A stretch of 64,000 bases of DNA from Stenotrophomonas nematodicola (GTDB taxonomy: Bacteria; Pseudomonadota; Gammaproteobacteria; Xanthomonadales; Xanthomonadaceae). The stretch spans positions 186,001 to 250,000 of the forward strand of contig NZ_WIAY01000002.1 in NCBI RefSeq assembly GCF_009467805.1, written 5' to 3'. The position numbers and the translations under genes were made by a program. The first letter of the stretch is position 1, and each line of letters opens with the position of its first letter. The notes under the pieces were generated by a model. The model did not search any database. It was not told where the DNA came from and saw only the letters and a program-made list of their open reading frames with translations. Below, in pieces: positions 31,577 to 43,929 of this stretch.

Positions 31577-31639
31577 TTTGACGCCGCCGACCAGCGGTCG
31601 GCGCTTCAGGCATGTCCACCGCGTACGCGGCGGGCGGCC

Positions 31640-32515
31640 TTACTTCACCAGCTTGGCGATCGCGGCACCCAGGTCGCCCGGCGAACGCACGGTGACGACG
31701 CCGGCAGCTTCCATCGCGGCGAACTTGCCTTCCGCAGTGCCCTTGCCGCCCGAGGCGATCGCACCGGCGTGGCCCATGCGCTTGCCGGCCGGAGCCGACG
31801 CACCGGCGATGAAACCGACGACCGGCTTCTTCACGTGGTTCTTGATGTACTCGGCACCGGCTTCCTCGGCGTCGCCGCCGATTTCGCCGACCATGATGAT
31901 GCCTTCGGTCTGCGGGTCTTCGTTGAACAGCTTGAGGCAGTCGACGAAGTTCAGGCCATTGATCGGGTCACCACCGATGCCGATGCAGGTGGACTGGCCC
32001 AGGCCGACTTCGGTGGTCTGCTTGACCGCTTCATAGGTCAGGGTGCCCGAACGCGACACGATGCCGATCTTGCCCGGCTTGTGGATGTGGCCCGGCATGA
32101 TGCCGATCTTGCACTCGCCCGGGGTGATCACGCCGGGGCAGTTCGGCCCGATCAGCACGGTGTCCGGATGCGAACGGGTCAGCACGTTCTTGACGCGCAG
32201 CATGTCCAGCACCGGAATGCCTTCGGTGATGCACACGATGACCTTGATGCCGGCAGCGGCCGCTTCCAGGATCGCATCGGCCGCGTACGGCGGCGGCACG
32301 TAGATGACCGAAGCATTGGCGCCGGTGCTCTGCACGGCGTCGGCAACGGTGTTGAAGACCGGCAGATCGATGTGGGTGGTGCCGCCCTTGCCGGGGGTCA
32401 CGCCGCCAACAACCTGGGTGCCGTACTCGATCATCTGAGTGGCGTGGAAGGTGCCCTGCTGGCCGGTGAAGCCCTGCACGATCACCTTGGTGTTCTTATT
32501 GATCAAAACAGACAT
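31640..32515 (-). CDS. sucD: Succinyl-CoA synthetase alpha subunit
   Basis: TCA-cycle enzyme subunit (291 aa) that binds CoA and carries the phosphohistidine. The N-terminal CoA-binding Rossmann domain begins [22 protein letters not shown]. The active-site histidine is in [12 protein letters not shown] (H249), and [16 protein letters not shown] near 179-194 is also conserved. AAGGAA lies a few nucleotides before the ATG. It follows sucC by 21 bp in a two-gene operon ended by the terminator near 31550. Confidence 0.98.
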   Translation of the reverse strand: MSVLINKNTKVIVQGFTGQQGTFHATQMIEYGTQVVGGVTPGKGGTTHIDLPVFNTVADAVQSTGANASVIYVPPPYAADAILEAAAAGIKVIVCITEGIPVLDMLRVKNVLTRSHPDTVLIGPNCPGVITPGECKIGIMPGHIHKPGKIGIVSRSGTLTYEAVKQTTEVGLGQSTCIGIGGDPINGLNFVDCLKLFNEDPQTEGIIMVGEIGGDAEEAGAEYIKNHVKKPVVGFIAGASAPAGKRMGHAGAIASGGKGTAEGKFAAMEAAGVVTVRSPGDLGAAIAKLVK

Positions 32516-32536
32516 TGTTATTCCTTCGGTGTCGGA

Positions 32537-33706
<1,170 letters not shown>

Positions 33707-34023
33707 GCGTCACCGTGGGAATAGGAACGACCGCACGCATCTCCAAGGCCCCCTCACAGGGCGCCGGTCCGGACCGCGGCGGGCCCTCTATTGTGGACGA
33801 GCCGGCGCGCAGGCGCAAAGACAGCGCCCTCCGCTCGCTGGCCCGACGGGTTTTTCGACCGATTTTCAGGCAGTTGCGCCACTCCCCAGGCGCCCGGCCG
33901 CCGGAACGGGCCGGTGCGGCGCGCAAACCGGGGAGCGCCCTGTCCCGGCGCCGTCCCGGGACACGCCCCCATGCGCGGCCACACCCTCTACACTCCCCGC
34001 AATGCCTGAAGGGGAGTTCCGGC
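33707..34023. other. Gene-free divergent region between sucC and pilS
   Basis: 317 bp with no credible reading frame on either strand, although GC bias keeps frames open. It contains a perfect 8-bp inverted repeat TGTCCCGG/CCGGGACA (33941-33948 / 33956-33963, 7-nt loop) about 60 nt before pilS, which could be an operator or leader hairpin. Promoters for both genes must be here; none is obvious by eye. Confidence 0.45.
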
Positions 34024-35637
34024 GTGTCACCCAGCGCTTCACTGATCGACCGCATCGAATCCATTCCGAGGCGGGAACTGTATTTTTTCGCGTTGTACCG
34101 GCTGCTGATCGCCTCGGTGATCATCGCCCTGCTGTTCAGCCCGCTCAGCTCGATGGTGGGCGAAGCCGACCACCCGTACCTGGCGCGGATCGTCGGCACC
34201 GCCTATCTGCTGCTGTCCGCCCTGCTGCTGTTCATCGGCCGCAACGAGCGCTGGCTGCGCCCGATCGTGGTCGGCGGCGTGGCGGTGGACATCATCGCCG
34301 CGGTCCTGCTCGCGCACGCCCTGCCCGGCGCCAGCGCCGGCATCTCGATGTCGCTGCTGTTCAACATCGCCGCCGCGGCGACCCTGCTGCCGCTGTCGTG
34401 GGGGCTGGGCATCGCCGTCACCGCCAGTGCCGCCACCGCCGGGGAATACGTGTGGAAGCTGCTGGAAGGCGGCGATCCGACCCGTACCCTGGCCGAGCTG
34501 GCGATGTTCATCACCAGCTATCTCGCCCTGGCCTTCGTCAGCTACCAGGTGGGCAACCGCGCGCGCCGCAACCAGCAGCTGGCCAACCAGCGTGGCGCCG
34601 AAGTGGCCAACCTGTTCGAGATCAACGAACTGATCATCCGCCGCATGCGTACCGGCGTGCTGGTGGTGGACGGCGCCAACCGCATCACCCTCGCCAACGA
34701 AGCGGCCTCCACGCTGATCGGCGACGCCGACGGCAACAGCGGCAGTGGACGCCTGGAGCTGGCCAGCGCCGCGCCGGAACTGGCGCGGCGCCTGCAGCGC
34801 TGGCGCAACGGCTGGACCAACGATGAGCTGCCCATCCAGCTCTCGCCCGACCAGCCGGAAGTGCAGCCCCGCTTCGCCCGGCTGCTCGCGGGCAGCGAGC
34901 TGACCCTGGTGTTCCTGGACGACTCCAGCGTGGTCTCGCGCCGTGCCGAATCGCTCACCCTCTCGGCGATGGGCCGCTTCTCGGCCAGCCTGGCCCATGA
35001 AATCCGCAATCCGCTGGCGGCCATCAACTACGCCGCCCAGCTTCTGGAGGAATCCACCGCGATCGGCGAGACCGACCGCCGCCTGCTGCAGATCATCCAC
35101 CAGCAGTGCCAGCGCACCAACGGCATCGTCGAAAGCGTGCTCGGCCTGGCCCGCCGCGAACGCGCCAATCCGGAGAACCTGGATCTGGCTGCGTTCGTGC
35201 GGCGCTTCGTGATCGAGTACAAACAGGGCATCACCCTGGAGACGGACAGCGTCGAGCCGATCATCAGCGAGACCTCCGTGCACGCGCTGATGGACCCGCG
35301 CCACCTGCACCAGATCCTCACCGTGCTGGTGCACAACGCGCTCAAGTACGGTCGCATCGGCCAGGACCCGGCGCGCGTGCGGCTGCGCGTGGCGCGCCAG
35401 GAGCGCGCCGCGGTGATCGATGTGATGGACCGCGGCCCGGGCATTCCCGAGAGCGTGGCCAGCCAACTGTTCCGCCCGTTCTATACGACCTCCGAGCACG
35501 GCACCGGCCTGGGCCTGTACATTGCCCGGGAGCTCTGCCGCGCCAACCAGGCCCGGCTCGAGTACGTGTCCGTCCCGGCGGGCGGCGCCTGTTTCCGGTT
35601 GATCCTGCCCGGCCCGCACACGATGCTGCACGAATGA
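34024..35637 (+). CDS. pilS: Type IV pilus sensor histidine kinase PilS
   Basis: Membrane sensor kinase (537 aa) of the PilS-PilR pair controlling pilA. Six hydrophobic segments lie in the first 180 residues, then a PAS-like cytoplasmic domain (about 195-300, LFEINELIIRRMRTGVLVVDGANRITLANEAA), then HisKA with FSASLAHEIRNPLAAI (phospho-acceptor H325), and an HATPase with NALKYG and DRGPGIPESV ... TTSEHGTGLGLYIA. The GTG at 34024 was chosen because GGGGAG lies 7 nt upstream and the product matches the family length; the frame is open much further up but is not coding there. It is followed by pilR after 78 bp. Confidence 0.93.
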   Translation: MSPSASLIDRIESIPRRELYFFALYRLLIASVIIALLFSPLSSMVGEADHPYLARIVGTAYLLLSALLLFIGRNERWLRPIVVGGVAVDIIAAVLLAHALPGASAGISMSLLFNIAAAATLLPLSWGLGIAVTASAATAGEYVWKLLEGGDPTRTLAELAMFITSYLALAFVSYQVGNRARRNQQLANQRGAEVANLFEINELIIRRMRTGVLVVDGANRITLANEAASTLIGDADGNSGSGRLELASAAPELARRLQRWRNGWTNDELPIQLSPDQPEVQPRFARLLAGSELTLVFLDDSSVVSRRAESLTLSAMGRFSASLAHEIRNPLAAINYAAQLLEESTAIGETDRRLLQIIHQQCQRTNGIVESVLGLARRERANPENLDLAAFVRRFVIEYKQGITLETDSVEPIISETSVHALMDPRHLHQILTVLVHNALKYGRIGQDPARVRLRVARQERAAVIDVMDRGPGIPESVASQLFRPFYTTSEHGTGLGLYIARELCRANQARLEYVSVPAGGACFRLILPGPHTMLHE

Positions 35638-35715
35638 CCGCGGACCGCCGCACATCCGCCCACCCCGCGTCAAACATTTGTCGCCAATGACCCCCCTCGG
35701 CTATCTTCCCTCCTC

Positions 35716-37104
<1,389 letters not shown>

Positions 37105-37128
37105 GGGCCGGGCGCCGCCCGGCGCCCG

Positions 37129-38856
37129 TCAGTCCTTGGTGACGCGGTTGATCTCGGCCAGGCTGGTCACGCCGGCCGCAGCCTTGACCAGCGCCGACTG
37201 GCGCAGGTCGTTGACCCCGGCGCGCTGCGCCGCTTCGGCAATCTGGATGGCGTTGCCACCGGCCAGCACGATCACCGAAATTTCCTCGCTCATCGGCATC
37301 ACCTGGTAGATGCCGGTACGCCCCTTGTAGCCTTCGGTGCATTCCTCGCAGCCGACCGGCTCGTACAGCCGGATTCCGGCATCGATCTGCTCCTGGGTGA
37401 AGCCTTCGGCCAGCAGCGCGTGCGCGGGCAGCTCGATCGGCCGCTTGCAGTTGCCGCACAAACGCCGCGCCAGGCGCTGGGCGATCACCAGGGTCACCGA
37501 ACTGGTGATGTTGAACGGGGCGATGCCCATGTTCATCAGGCGCGCGATGGTCTGCGGCGCATCGTTGGTATGCAGGGTGGACAGCACCATGTGGCCGGTC
37601 TGCGCCGCCTTGATCGCGATCTCGGCCGTTTCCAGGTCGCGGATTTCGCCGACCATGATGATGTCCGGGTCCTGGCGCAGGAACGAGCGCAGCGCGGCAG
37701 CAAAGGTCATGCCGCGCTTGTTGTTCTGCTGCACCTGGTTCACGCCCGGCAGGCGGATTTCCACCGGATCTTCAGCGGTGGAGATATTGCGCGTCTCGTC
37801 GTTGAGAATGCCCAGCGCCGTGTACAGCGACACCGTCTTGCCCGAGCCGGTCGGACCGGTCACCAGCACCATGCCGTAGGGCTTGTGGATGGCTTCCAGG
37901 AACAGCTTCTGCTGGTTCGGCTCGTAGCCGAGCTTGTCGATGCCCAGCTTGGCGGCACTGCCGTCCAGGATACGCAGCACGATCTTCTCGCCGAACAGCG
38001 TCGGCAGCGTGCTGACGCGGAAGTCGATCTGCTTGGTCTTGGACAGGTTGAGCTTGATGCGCCCATCCTGCGGCACGCGCTTCTCGGCGATGTCCAGCTG
38101 CGACATCACCTTCAGGCGTGCGGCGATGCGCTGGTTGAGCTTGACCGGCGCCTTGGCCACATTCTTGAGCAGGCCGTCGATGCGGAAGCGCACCCGGTAA
38201 TCGTCTTCGTACGGCTCGAAGTGGATGTCCGAGGCACCCTTGCGGATCGCATCGACCAGCACCTTGTTGACGAACTTCACCACCGGGGTGTCGTCGCCCT
38301 TGGCGTCCACGCCGGCATCCGGGCTGCCCCCCTCCTCGTCGCCGCTGGAAACGTCCAGGTCGCTCATGTCGTCGTCGCCGCCGCCGAGCGCCGAGCCCAG
38401 GGTGTCATGCTTGGACTGCCACTGCTCCAGAGTGCGCTTGATCTGCTCCTCGTCGACCAGGATCGGCTCCACCACCAGATTGGTGTGGAACTTGATCTCG
38501 TCCAGCGAATGGGTCGGGTCGCTGGTCCCCACAAACAGCTTGCCGCCGCGCTTGAACAGCGGCAGCACGCGATGCTTGCGCAGCAGCTCCTCGCTGACCA
38601 GGCTGATCGCGTTCTGGCTGCTGTCGAACACCGACACGTCCAGCAGCGGCATGCCGAACTCCAGCGCATTGGCCGCAGCCAGCTGCCCGGCCGAAACCAG
38701 CTTGTGCTCGGCGAACCACTGCGGCAGCGGCTGCTTGGCGGCCGCGGCCTTGGCCATCGCGTCGCGCGCGGCCACCTCGTCCAGCGCGCCGTCCTGGACC
38801 AGGCGACGTGCGATGCCGGTGATGCCGACGAGATTGGCGGTGATTGCTACCGACAT
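37129..38856 (-). CDS. pilB: Type IV pilus extension ATPase PilB
   Basis: Hexameric cytoplasmic ATPase (575 aa) that powers pilus polymerisation. The N-terminal T2SSE_N domain covers about 1-150, followed by an acidic linker (158-190, GGGDDDMSDLDVSSGDEEGG). The ATPase core has GPTGSGKT at 334-341, Asp and His boxes, and DPDIIMVGEIRD at 396-407. A zinc-binding tetracysteine is present (C467, C470, C503, C506), typical of assembly rather than retraction ATPases. It lies downstream of pilA on the same strand, separated by a hairpin terminator. Confidence 0.97.
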   Translation of the reverse strand: MSVAITANLVGITGIARRLVQDGALDEVAARDAMAKAAAAKQPLPQWFAEHKLVSAGQLAAANALEFGMPLLDVSVFDSSQNAISLVSEELLRKHRVLPLFKRGGKLFVGTSDPTHSLDEIKFHTNLVVEPILVDEEQIKRTLEQWQSKHDTLGSALGGGDDDMSDLDVSSGDEEGGSPDAGVDAKGDDTPVVKFVNKVLVDAIRKGASDIHFEPYEDDYRVRFRIDGLLKNVAKAPVKLNQRIAARLKVMSQLDIAEKRVPQDGRIKLNLSKTKQIDFRVSTLPTLFGEKIVLRILDGSAAKLGIDKLGYEPNQQKLFLEAIHKPYGMVLVTGPTGSGKTVSLYTALGILNDETRNISTAEDPVEIRLPGVNQVQQNNKRGMTFAAALRSFLRQDPDIIMVGEIRDLETAEIAIKAAQTGHMVLSTLHTNDAPQTIARLMNMGIAPFNITSSVTLVIAQRLARRLCGNCKRPIELPAHALLAEGFTQEQIDAGIRLYEPVGCEECTEGYKGRTGIYQVMPMSEEISVIVLAGGNAIQIAEAAQRAGVNDLRQSALVKAAAGVTSLAEINRVTKD

Positions 38857-38985
38857 GGCCTGTGCCCTTCATTCAACATGAGCAGAAGATACTGCAAAAA
38901 CGCGGATATCGAACGACGCATCGCTGAGGTCGGACGGGACATCCGGACGCCTCAGGCCGCGATGTACCGCAGGCCCGGAAACGCA

Positions 38986-39009
38986 ATCGGGAGGCTTTCG
39001 CCTCCCGAT
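38986..39009 (-). terminator. Hairpin terminator downstream of pilA
   Basis: ATCGGGAGGC (38986-38995) pairs perfectly with GCCTCCCGAT (39000-39009) around TTTC. It lies 23 nt after the pilA stop on the minus strand and is followed by GCGTTTCC, a weak U-run. It would separate abundant pilA mRNA from pilB. Confidence 0.75.
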
Positions 39010-39032
39010 CTTGGACCAGCATCAGCCAATGA

Positions 39033-39446
39033 TTACTGGCAGGTAGCCGGACGATATTTGGCGGCGATGGTGCCCGAGCAGGTCCAGTCAACCTGGCCAT
39101 TTGCGGACTTCTGGCCAGTCAGAGTGATGGTGCCGGTCGGGGTGCTGCCACCCAGATCCTGGCCCGTCGCGGTGATCACGCCCTCGGAGTAGGTGACGCC
39201 GGAAACGTACTTGGACGCCTGGGATTCGATGGCAACCGTAGCCGGCATGTCGGTCGGGTTCGCGGTGTCAGCAGCAGCAGCTTCCGACACGGTGGTACGG
39301 GCCGAAGAAGCAGCCAGCATCACTTCGGACACGCGCGACTTGACCAGGTAATCCTGGTAGGCCGGCAGCGCGATGGCGGCCAGGATGGCAATGATCGCGA
39401 CGACGATCATCAGTTCGATCAGGGTGAAGCCCTTCTGATTCTTCAT
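39033..39446 (-). CDS. pilA: Type IV major pilin PilA
   Basis: Structural pilin, 137-aa prepilin. A six-residue leader MKNQKG is cleaved by PilD before F+1 ([20 protein letters not shown]). E5 of the mature protein is present, followed by the long hydrophobic alpha-1 helix and [18 protein letters not shown]. The C-terminal globular region has two cysteines (C124 and C136; [16 protein letters not shown]) that would form the usual disulfide loop. GGGGA lies about 7 nt before the ATG. The leader of about 90 nt starts from a -24/-12 promoter. Length is typical of group A pilins. Confidence 0.96.
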   Translation of the reverse strand: MKNQKGFTLIELMIVVAIIAILAAIALPAYQDYLVKSRVSEVMLAASSARTTVSEAAAADTANPTDMPATVAIESQASKYVSGVTYSEGVITATGQDLGGSTPTGTITLTGQKSANGQVDWTCSGTIAAKYRPATCQ

Positions 39447-39545
39447 GTGTACATCCCCAAGAGGTAGATAGTTGGTAGGGCACTGGGCCGTCGCCGGGCC
39501 GGCAAGCCGGTTGAGCGGGGCGGGCGCCCTGTGCGGGTGGATCGA

Positions 39546-39561
39546 AGCAGGTTGCGTGCCA
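39546..39561 (-). promoter_or_regulatory. Sigma-54 (RpoN) promoter of pilA
   Basis: Minus-strand TGGCACG-N4-CTGCT matches the RpoN consensus TGGCACG-N4-TTGCW with one mismatch, and the GG and GC dinucleotides are exactly 12 bp apart. Predicted transcription start is about 90 nt upstream of the pilA ATG. The presence of PilS-PilR 2 kb away supports it. Confidence 0.82.
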
Positions 39562-39807
39562 ACGGTGCCAGCAATGCTCCCCAGCATTCCCCGGCGCAAT
39601 GATGGCAGCAATCTTCAGGATTGGAACCCCCCTCACAGAAATCTGCGACGGACCCGGCAATGTGACGTGCTGCGTCACCTTCTGACAGAAGTGACCGGCC
39701 CAACCGGCCCGCCGCCGTCGGCTGTCAAGGGATGCCAACGGCATTCGGAAACGGCTACCATGCGGCGAGATAGCCCGCCTGGGGAAGGTGTGGCTGGGGA
39801 GCCCAAA

Positions 39808-41067
39808 ATGTCTGTGAGCCGTAGCGCGATCAAGAAAGAGCCCGTGGCGCGAAGCACCATGGAGCTGCAACCGTTTGTCTGGGAGGGGACCGACAAGCGG
39901 GGCATCAAGATGAAGGGCGAGCAGATCGCCAAGAACGCAAACATGCTGCGTGCCGAGCTGCGCCGCCAAGGCATCACGCCCGGGGTGGTGAAGGTCAAGC
40001 CAAAGCCACTGTTCGGTGCGGCGGGCAGCCCCGTCACGCCCAAGGACATCGCCTTCTTCAGCCGCCAAATGGCGACGATGATGAAGTCGGGCGTGCCGAT
40101 CGTGAGCGCGTTGGAGATCATCGCCAGCGGGCACAAGAACCCGCGGATGAAGAAGCTGGTTGACACGATACGCGCTGATATCGAGGGCGGCTCCTCGCTG
40201 CACGAGGCGATCAGCAAGCACCCGGTCCAGTTCGACGAGCTGTACCGCAACCTGGTACGCGCCGGTGAAGGCGCCGGTGTGCTGGAAACCGTGCTGGATA
40301 CGGTTGCTACCTATAAAGAGAACATCGAGACCCTCAAGGGCAAGATCAAGAAGGCCATGTTCTACCCGGCCATGGTTGTTGCCGTGGCGATCATCGTTAG
40401 CTCGATCCTGCTGATCTGGGTCGTGCCGATGTTCGAGGACGTGTTCAAGAGCTTTGGCGCGGACCTGCCGGCCTTTACCCAGATGATCGTGATGTGTTCG
40501 CGATTCATGGTCTCGTGGTGGTGGCTGCTGGCGTTGATTGCCGGCGGTAGCGCCTTCGGCTTCCTGTTTGCCTACCGGCGCTCCCCGTCCATGCAGCACA
40601 CAATGGATCGACTGATCCTGAAAGTGCCTGTGATCGGCGAAATCATGAACAACAGCGCGATCGCTCGCTTCTCGCGGACCACGGCGGTCACCTTCAAGGC
40701 CGGCGTGCCGCTGGTCGAGGCACTGGGCATCGTGGCCGGCGCCACCGGCAACAAGGTCTACGAAGAGGCCGTGCTGCGCATGCGCGACGACGTCTCGGTG
40801 GGCTACCCGGTCAACATGGCGATGAAGCAGGTCAATGTCTTCCCCCACATGGTCATCCAGATGACCGCCATCGGCGAGGAGGCCGGCGCGCTGGATACCA
40901 TGCTGTTCAAGGTCGCCGAGTACTATGAGCAGGAGGTCAACAACGCCGTGGATGCCCTGAGCAGCCTGCTGGAGCCGATGATCATGGTATTCATTGGTAC
41001 CATCGTCGGTGGCATGGTGATCGGTATGTACCTGCCCATCTTCAAACTCGGCGCGGTTGTCGGATAA
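39808..41067 (+). CDS. pilC: Type IV pilus inner-membrane platform protein PilC
   Basis: Polytopic inner-membrane protein (419 aa) linking the assembly ATPase to pilin. Two T2SSF domains are visible (about 80-205, FFSRQMATMMKSGVPIVSALEIIASG; and about 280-410, FSRTTAVTFKAGVPLVEALGIVAGATG), with three hydrophobic helices near 190, 230 and 390. The ATG at 39808 has GGGGAG 7 nt upstream; the open frame further up is non-coding and runs through the pilA promoter. pilD follows after 7 bp. Confidence 0.96.
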   Translation: MSVSRSAIKKEPVARSTMELQPFVWEGTDKRGIKMKGEQIAKNANMLRAELRRQGITPGVVKVKPKPLFGAAGSPVTPKDIAFFSRQMATMMKSGVPIVSALEIIASGHKNPRMKKLVDTIRADIEGGSSLHEAISKHPVQFDELYRNLVRAGEGAGVLETVLDTVATYKENIETLKGKIKKAMFYPAMVVAVAIIVSSILLIWVVPMFEDVFKSFGADLPAFTQMIVMCSRFMVSWWWLLALIAGGSAFGFLFAYRRSPSMQHTMDRLILKVPVIGEIMNNSAIARFSRTTAVTFKAGVPLVEALGIVAGATGNKVYEEAVLRMRDDVSVGYPVNMAMKQVNVFPHMVIQMTAIGEEAGALDTMLFKVAEYYEQEVNNAVDALSSLLEPMIMVFIGTIVGGMVIGMYLPIFKLGAVVG

Positions 41068-41074
41068 GTGATAC

Positions 41075-41938
41075 ATGGCATTTCTTGACCAGCATCCCGG
41101 TCTCGGCTTTCCCGCCGCGGCCGGTCTGGGGCTGCTTCTGGGCAGCTTCCTCAATGTAGTGATCCTGCGCCTGCCCAAGCGGCTGGACTGGCAGTGGAAG
41201 CGCGACGCCCGCGAAGTGCTGGAAGAGCCGGACATCTACGAACCGCCACCGCCAGGAATCGTGGTGGAGCCGTCGCACTGCCCGCACTGCAAGCACAAGC
41301 TGGCCTGGTACGAAAACATTCCGCTGTTCAGCTGGCTGGTCCAGCGCGGCAAGTGCCGCCATTGCCACGCGCCGATCTCGATCCAGTACCCGCTGGTGGA
41401 GGCGCTGACCGCGCTGCTGGTGGTTGCCAGCGTCTGGCAGTTCGGCTTCGGCTGGCAGGGCTTCGGCGCGATCGTGCTGACCTGCTTCCTGATCACCCTG
41501 TCGGGCATCGACCTGCGCACCCAGCTGCTGCCGGACCAGTTGACCCTGCCGCTGATGTGGCTGGGCCTGATCGCGGCCAGCGACAACCTGTACATGCCGG
41601 CCAAGCCGGCCCTGCTCGGCGCGCTGGCCGGCTACCTGTCGCTGTGGTCGGTGTGGTGGCTGTTCAAACAGCTCACCGGCAAGGAAGGCATGGGACACGG
41701 CGATTTCAAACTGCTGGCTGCGCTGGGCGCGTGGTGCGGACTCAAGGGCATCCTGCCGATCATCCTGCTGTCGTCGGTGGTCGGGGCGATCATCGGGTCG
41801 ATCTGGCTGTATTCGCGTGGCCGCGACCGCGCCAGCCCCATTCCGTTCGGGCCGTACCTGGCCATCGCCGGCTGGATCGTGTTCTTCTGGGGCGAGCCGT
41901 TGATCAACGGCTACCTGAGCTACGCCGGCCTGCGTTGA
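41075..41938 (+). CDS. pilD: Prepilin peptidase / N-methyltransferase PilD
   Basis: Inner-membrane bifunctional aspartic protease (287 aa) that cleaves and N-methylates type IV prepilins and type II secretion pseudopilins. The cytoplasmic zinc tetracysteine is C69, C72, C94 and C97. Catalytic aspartates are D146 (SGIDLRTQLLPD) and D210 (GMGHGDFK, a GxGD-type protease motif). About eight helices are seen. It lies between pilC and coaE, a conserved order. Confidence 0.97.
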   Translation: MAFLDQHPGLGFPAAAGLGLLLGSFLNVVILRLPKRLDWQWKRDAREVLEEPDIYEPPPPGIVVEPSHCPHCKHKLAWYENIPLFSWLVQRGKCRHCHAPISIQYPLVEALTALLVVASVWQFGFGWQGFGAIVLTCFLITLSGIDLRTQLLPDQLTLPLMWLGLIAASDNLYMPAKPALLGALAGYLSLWSVWWLFKQLTGKEGMGHGDFKLLAALGAWCGLKGILPIILLSSVVGAIIGSIWLYSRGRDRASPIPFGPYLAIAGWIVFFWGEPLINGYLSYAGLR

Positions 41939-41948
41939 GGGCCGGCCG

Positions 41949-42566
41949 ATGAGTCGCTTCGTGGTGGGCCTGACCGGCGGCATTGCCGCCGGCAAGAGCG
42001 AGGTCAGCCGCCGCTTCGAGGCGCTGGGTGTGACCGTGGCCGATGCCGACCTGGCCGCCCGCGAGGTGGTCGCCCCCGGCAGCGAATGCCTGGCCCGCAT
42101 TGCGGCTCATTTCGGTGCGGACATCCTGTTGGCGGACGGTCAGCTCGACCGCGCCGCCCTGCGCGAGCGCATCTTCGCCTCCCCCCCGGCGCGCCAGGCG
42201 CTGGAGGCGATCACCCACCCGGCCATCCGCCAGCGGCTGCGCGACATCTGCGCACAGGCGCCCGGTCCCTACGCGATCGCGGCCATCCCGCTGCTGGCCG
42301 AAGCCGGCGGCCGCCAGCACTATCCGTGGCTGGACCGCATCCTGGTCGTGGATGTGCCGGCGGCGGTGCAGCACGCGCGGCTGGTGCAGCGCGACGGCAT
42401 CACCGCCGACCTGGCCGACCGCATGATCGCCGCCCAGGCCAGCCGTGACGCGCGCCTGGCGCTGGCCGACGACGTGGTGACCAATGATGGCCATCCGGAC
42501 CACCTGCAGTCGCATGTGGAACGGCTGGACCGCCAGTACCGGACATTGGCCGAACGCCACGACTGA
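41949..42566 (+). CDS. coaE: Dephospho-CoA kinase
   Basis: Last enzyme of coenzyme A synthesis (205 aa). The P-loop is LTGGIAAGKSEVSRRFEALG (about 8-27). ADLAAREVVAPGSECL and LLAEAGGRQHYPWLDRILVVDVP fit the substrate and lid regions. ATG is 10 bp after pilD. The C-terminus ends at the expected length. The pilD-coaE pairing is widespread in gammaproteobacteria. Confidence 0.96.
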   Translation: MSRFVVGLTGGIAAGKSEVSRRFEALGVTVADADLAAREVVAPGSECLARIAAHFGADILLADGQLDRAALRERIFASPPARQALEAITHPAIRQRLRDICAQAPGPYAIAAIPLLAEAGGRQHYPWLDRILVVDVPAAVQHARLVQRDGITADLADRMIAAQASRDARLALADDVVTNDGHPDHLQSHVERLDRQYRTLAERHD

Positions 42567-42593
42567 TGCGGCCGCCCGGCAGCCGCGGTCCCC

Positions 42594-43925
42594 TCAGGCG
42601 TGGGTGGCCGGCGAGAAGGTCAGGGTCGCGATCACGCCACGCTCTTCGCCCGGGCGCACGCTGACCTGCCACCCGTAGAGGTCGCACAGGCGGCTGACGA
42701 TCGACAGGCCGATGCCCCCGCCCTGCGAATGCCCCGCATGGGTGCCCCGGTAGCCTCGCTGGAACAGGCGCTCGGCATCTTCCCGGCTCAGCCCCGGGCC
42801 ACTGTCGATGACCTCCACGCTGTTGGCCAGGATGCGCACGCGCACGGCCCCTTCCTGCGAGTACTTCACCGCGTTCCCGATCAGGTTGCCCAGCGCAACC
42901 GACAGGGCCGCTTCAGGCGCGTCCACCACCAGCTCGTGGCCGCCTTCGAGGATCAGCTCCAGCGGCTTGCCGCCGAGCTGGGCACGGTGCGCGTCGAGCA
43001 GCTGCTCGGCGACACGCGCCACATTGCTGGTGCCCTGCCCGCGCTCGTTGCGCGACAGCAGCAGCAGCGAGCCGATCAGGTCGGTGCACTGCTGTTCGGC
43101 ACGCTGGATGCGCTGCAGGCGCTGCAGCACCTTGTCGTCCAGCCCGGGACGGGCCAGCAGCAGCTCGGTGGCGCCACGGATCACCGCCAGTGGCGTACGC
43201 AGCTCGTGGCTGACGTCGGCGTTGAACTCCCGGTCGCGCTGCACCACTTCGGTCAGACGCGAGGAATAGTCATCCAGGGCCTGCGCCAACTGGCCCACCT
43301 CGTCGTCGGGGAAGCGCGGTGCCAATGGCTCCGGCTCGATCGTGCCGCCACGGTAGGACCGCAGCCGGGCGGCCAGGTCCGACACGGGTTTCATGACCTT
43401 CGACGCCGACCACCAGCCCAGCACCACCGACAACAGGCTGAACACCAGCACGGAAATCAGCAGCGCCCGTTTGAGCTGCATCTCGCCGCGCTGGGCCTGG
43501 GTCATGTCGTAGAGCAGGAAGAACCACTCGCTGTCGGTCTTGCGCACGGCCAGTTTGTAGGCAAACGGCTTGCCCTGGTCGTCGATGCCGGTGATGTTGT
43601 GGTTGCCATTGGGCAGCCGCGTCCACTCCGGGCGCTCCTGGCGCACGCGATCGAACTTGTCCTTGGGAAACACGTAGGCCAGCATCTGCTCGACCGGCAG
43701 GTCCGGACTGCGGCTGGGATCGGAGTAGAACCGCCGCGCGTACTCGTCGACGTTGCGGTTCATCACGTCCTCGACCAGCTGGTTTTCCACGCGGCTGCGG
43801 GCCCAGTTGGTGGCAAACGCGAACAGCGTCGTCAGGCAGAAGCCCAACAACGCGAACGAAACGATGATGCGACTGCGCAGCCGCCGCCGGTACGGTGCGC
43901 GGCGGCGGCCCCCCTTGGCGCTCAC
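42594..43925 (-). CDS. Sensor histidine kinase, ColS/VgrS-like
   Basis: Membrane-bound sensor kinase (443 aa). TM1 is about 20-38, a periplasmic sensor about 40-150, TM2 about 153-172, then HAMP, HisKA with DVSHELRTPLAVIRGATE (H240) and a compact HATPase. The periplasmic domain contains an E-x-x-E pair (ERPE, 97-100). In ColS (Pseudomonas) and VgrS (Xanthomonas) such a motif binds Fe3+ or Zn2+, so this kinase probably senses extracytoplasmic metal. Position beside pilD-coaE matches the vgrRS/colRS locus of Xanthomonas as I recall it. It lies 4 bp downstream of the regulator gene. Confidence 0.87.
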   Translation of the reverse strand: MSAKGGRRRAPYRRRLRSRIIVSFALLGFCLTTLFAFATNWARSRVENQLVEDVMNRNVDEYARRFYSDPSRSPDLPVEQMLAYVFPKDKFDRVRQERPEWTRLPNGNHNITGIDDQGKPFAYKLAVRKTDSEWFFLLYDMTQAQRGEMQLKRALLISVLVFSLLSVVLGWWSASKVMKPVSDLAARLRSYRGGTIEPEPLAPRFPDDEVGQLAQALDDYSSRLTEVVQRDREFNADVSHELRTPLAVIRGATELLLARPGLDDKVLQRLQRIQRAEQQCTDLIGSLLLLSRNERGQGTSNVARVAEQLLDAHRAQLGGKPLELILEGGHELVVDAPEAALSVALGNLIGNAVKYSQEGAVRVRILANSVEVIDSGPGLSREDAERLFQRGYRGTHAGHSQGGGIGLSIVSRLCDLYGWQVSVRPGEERGVIATLTFSPATHA

Positions 43926-43929
43926 CCGA

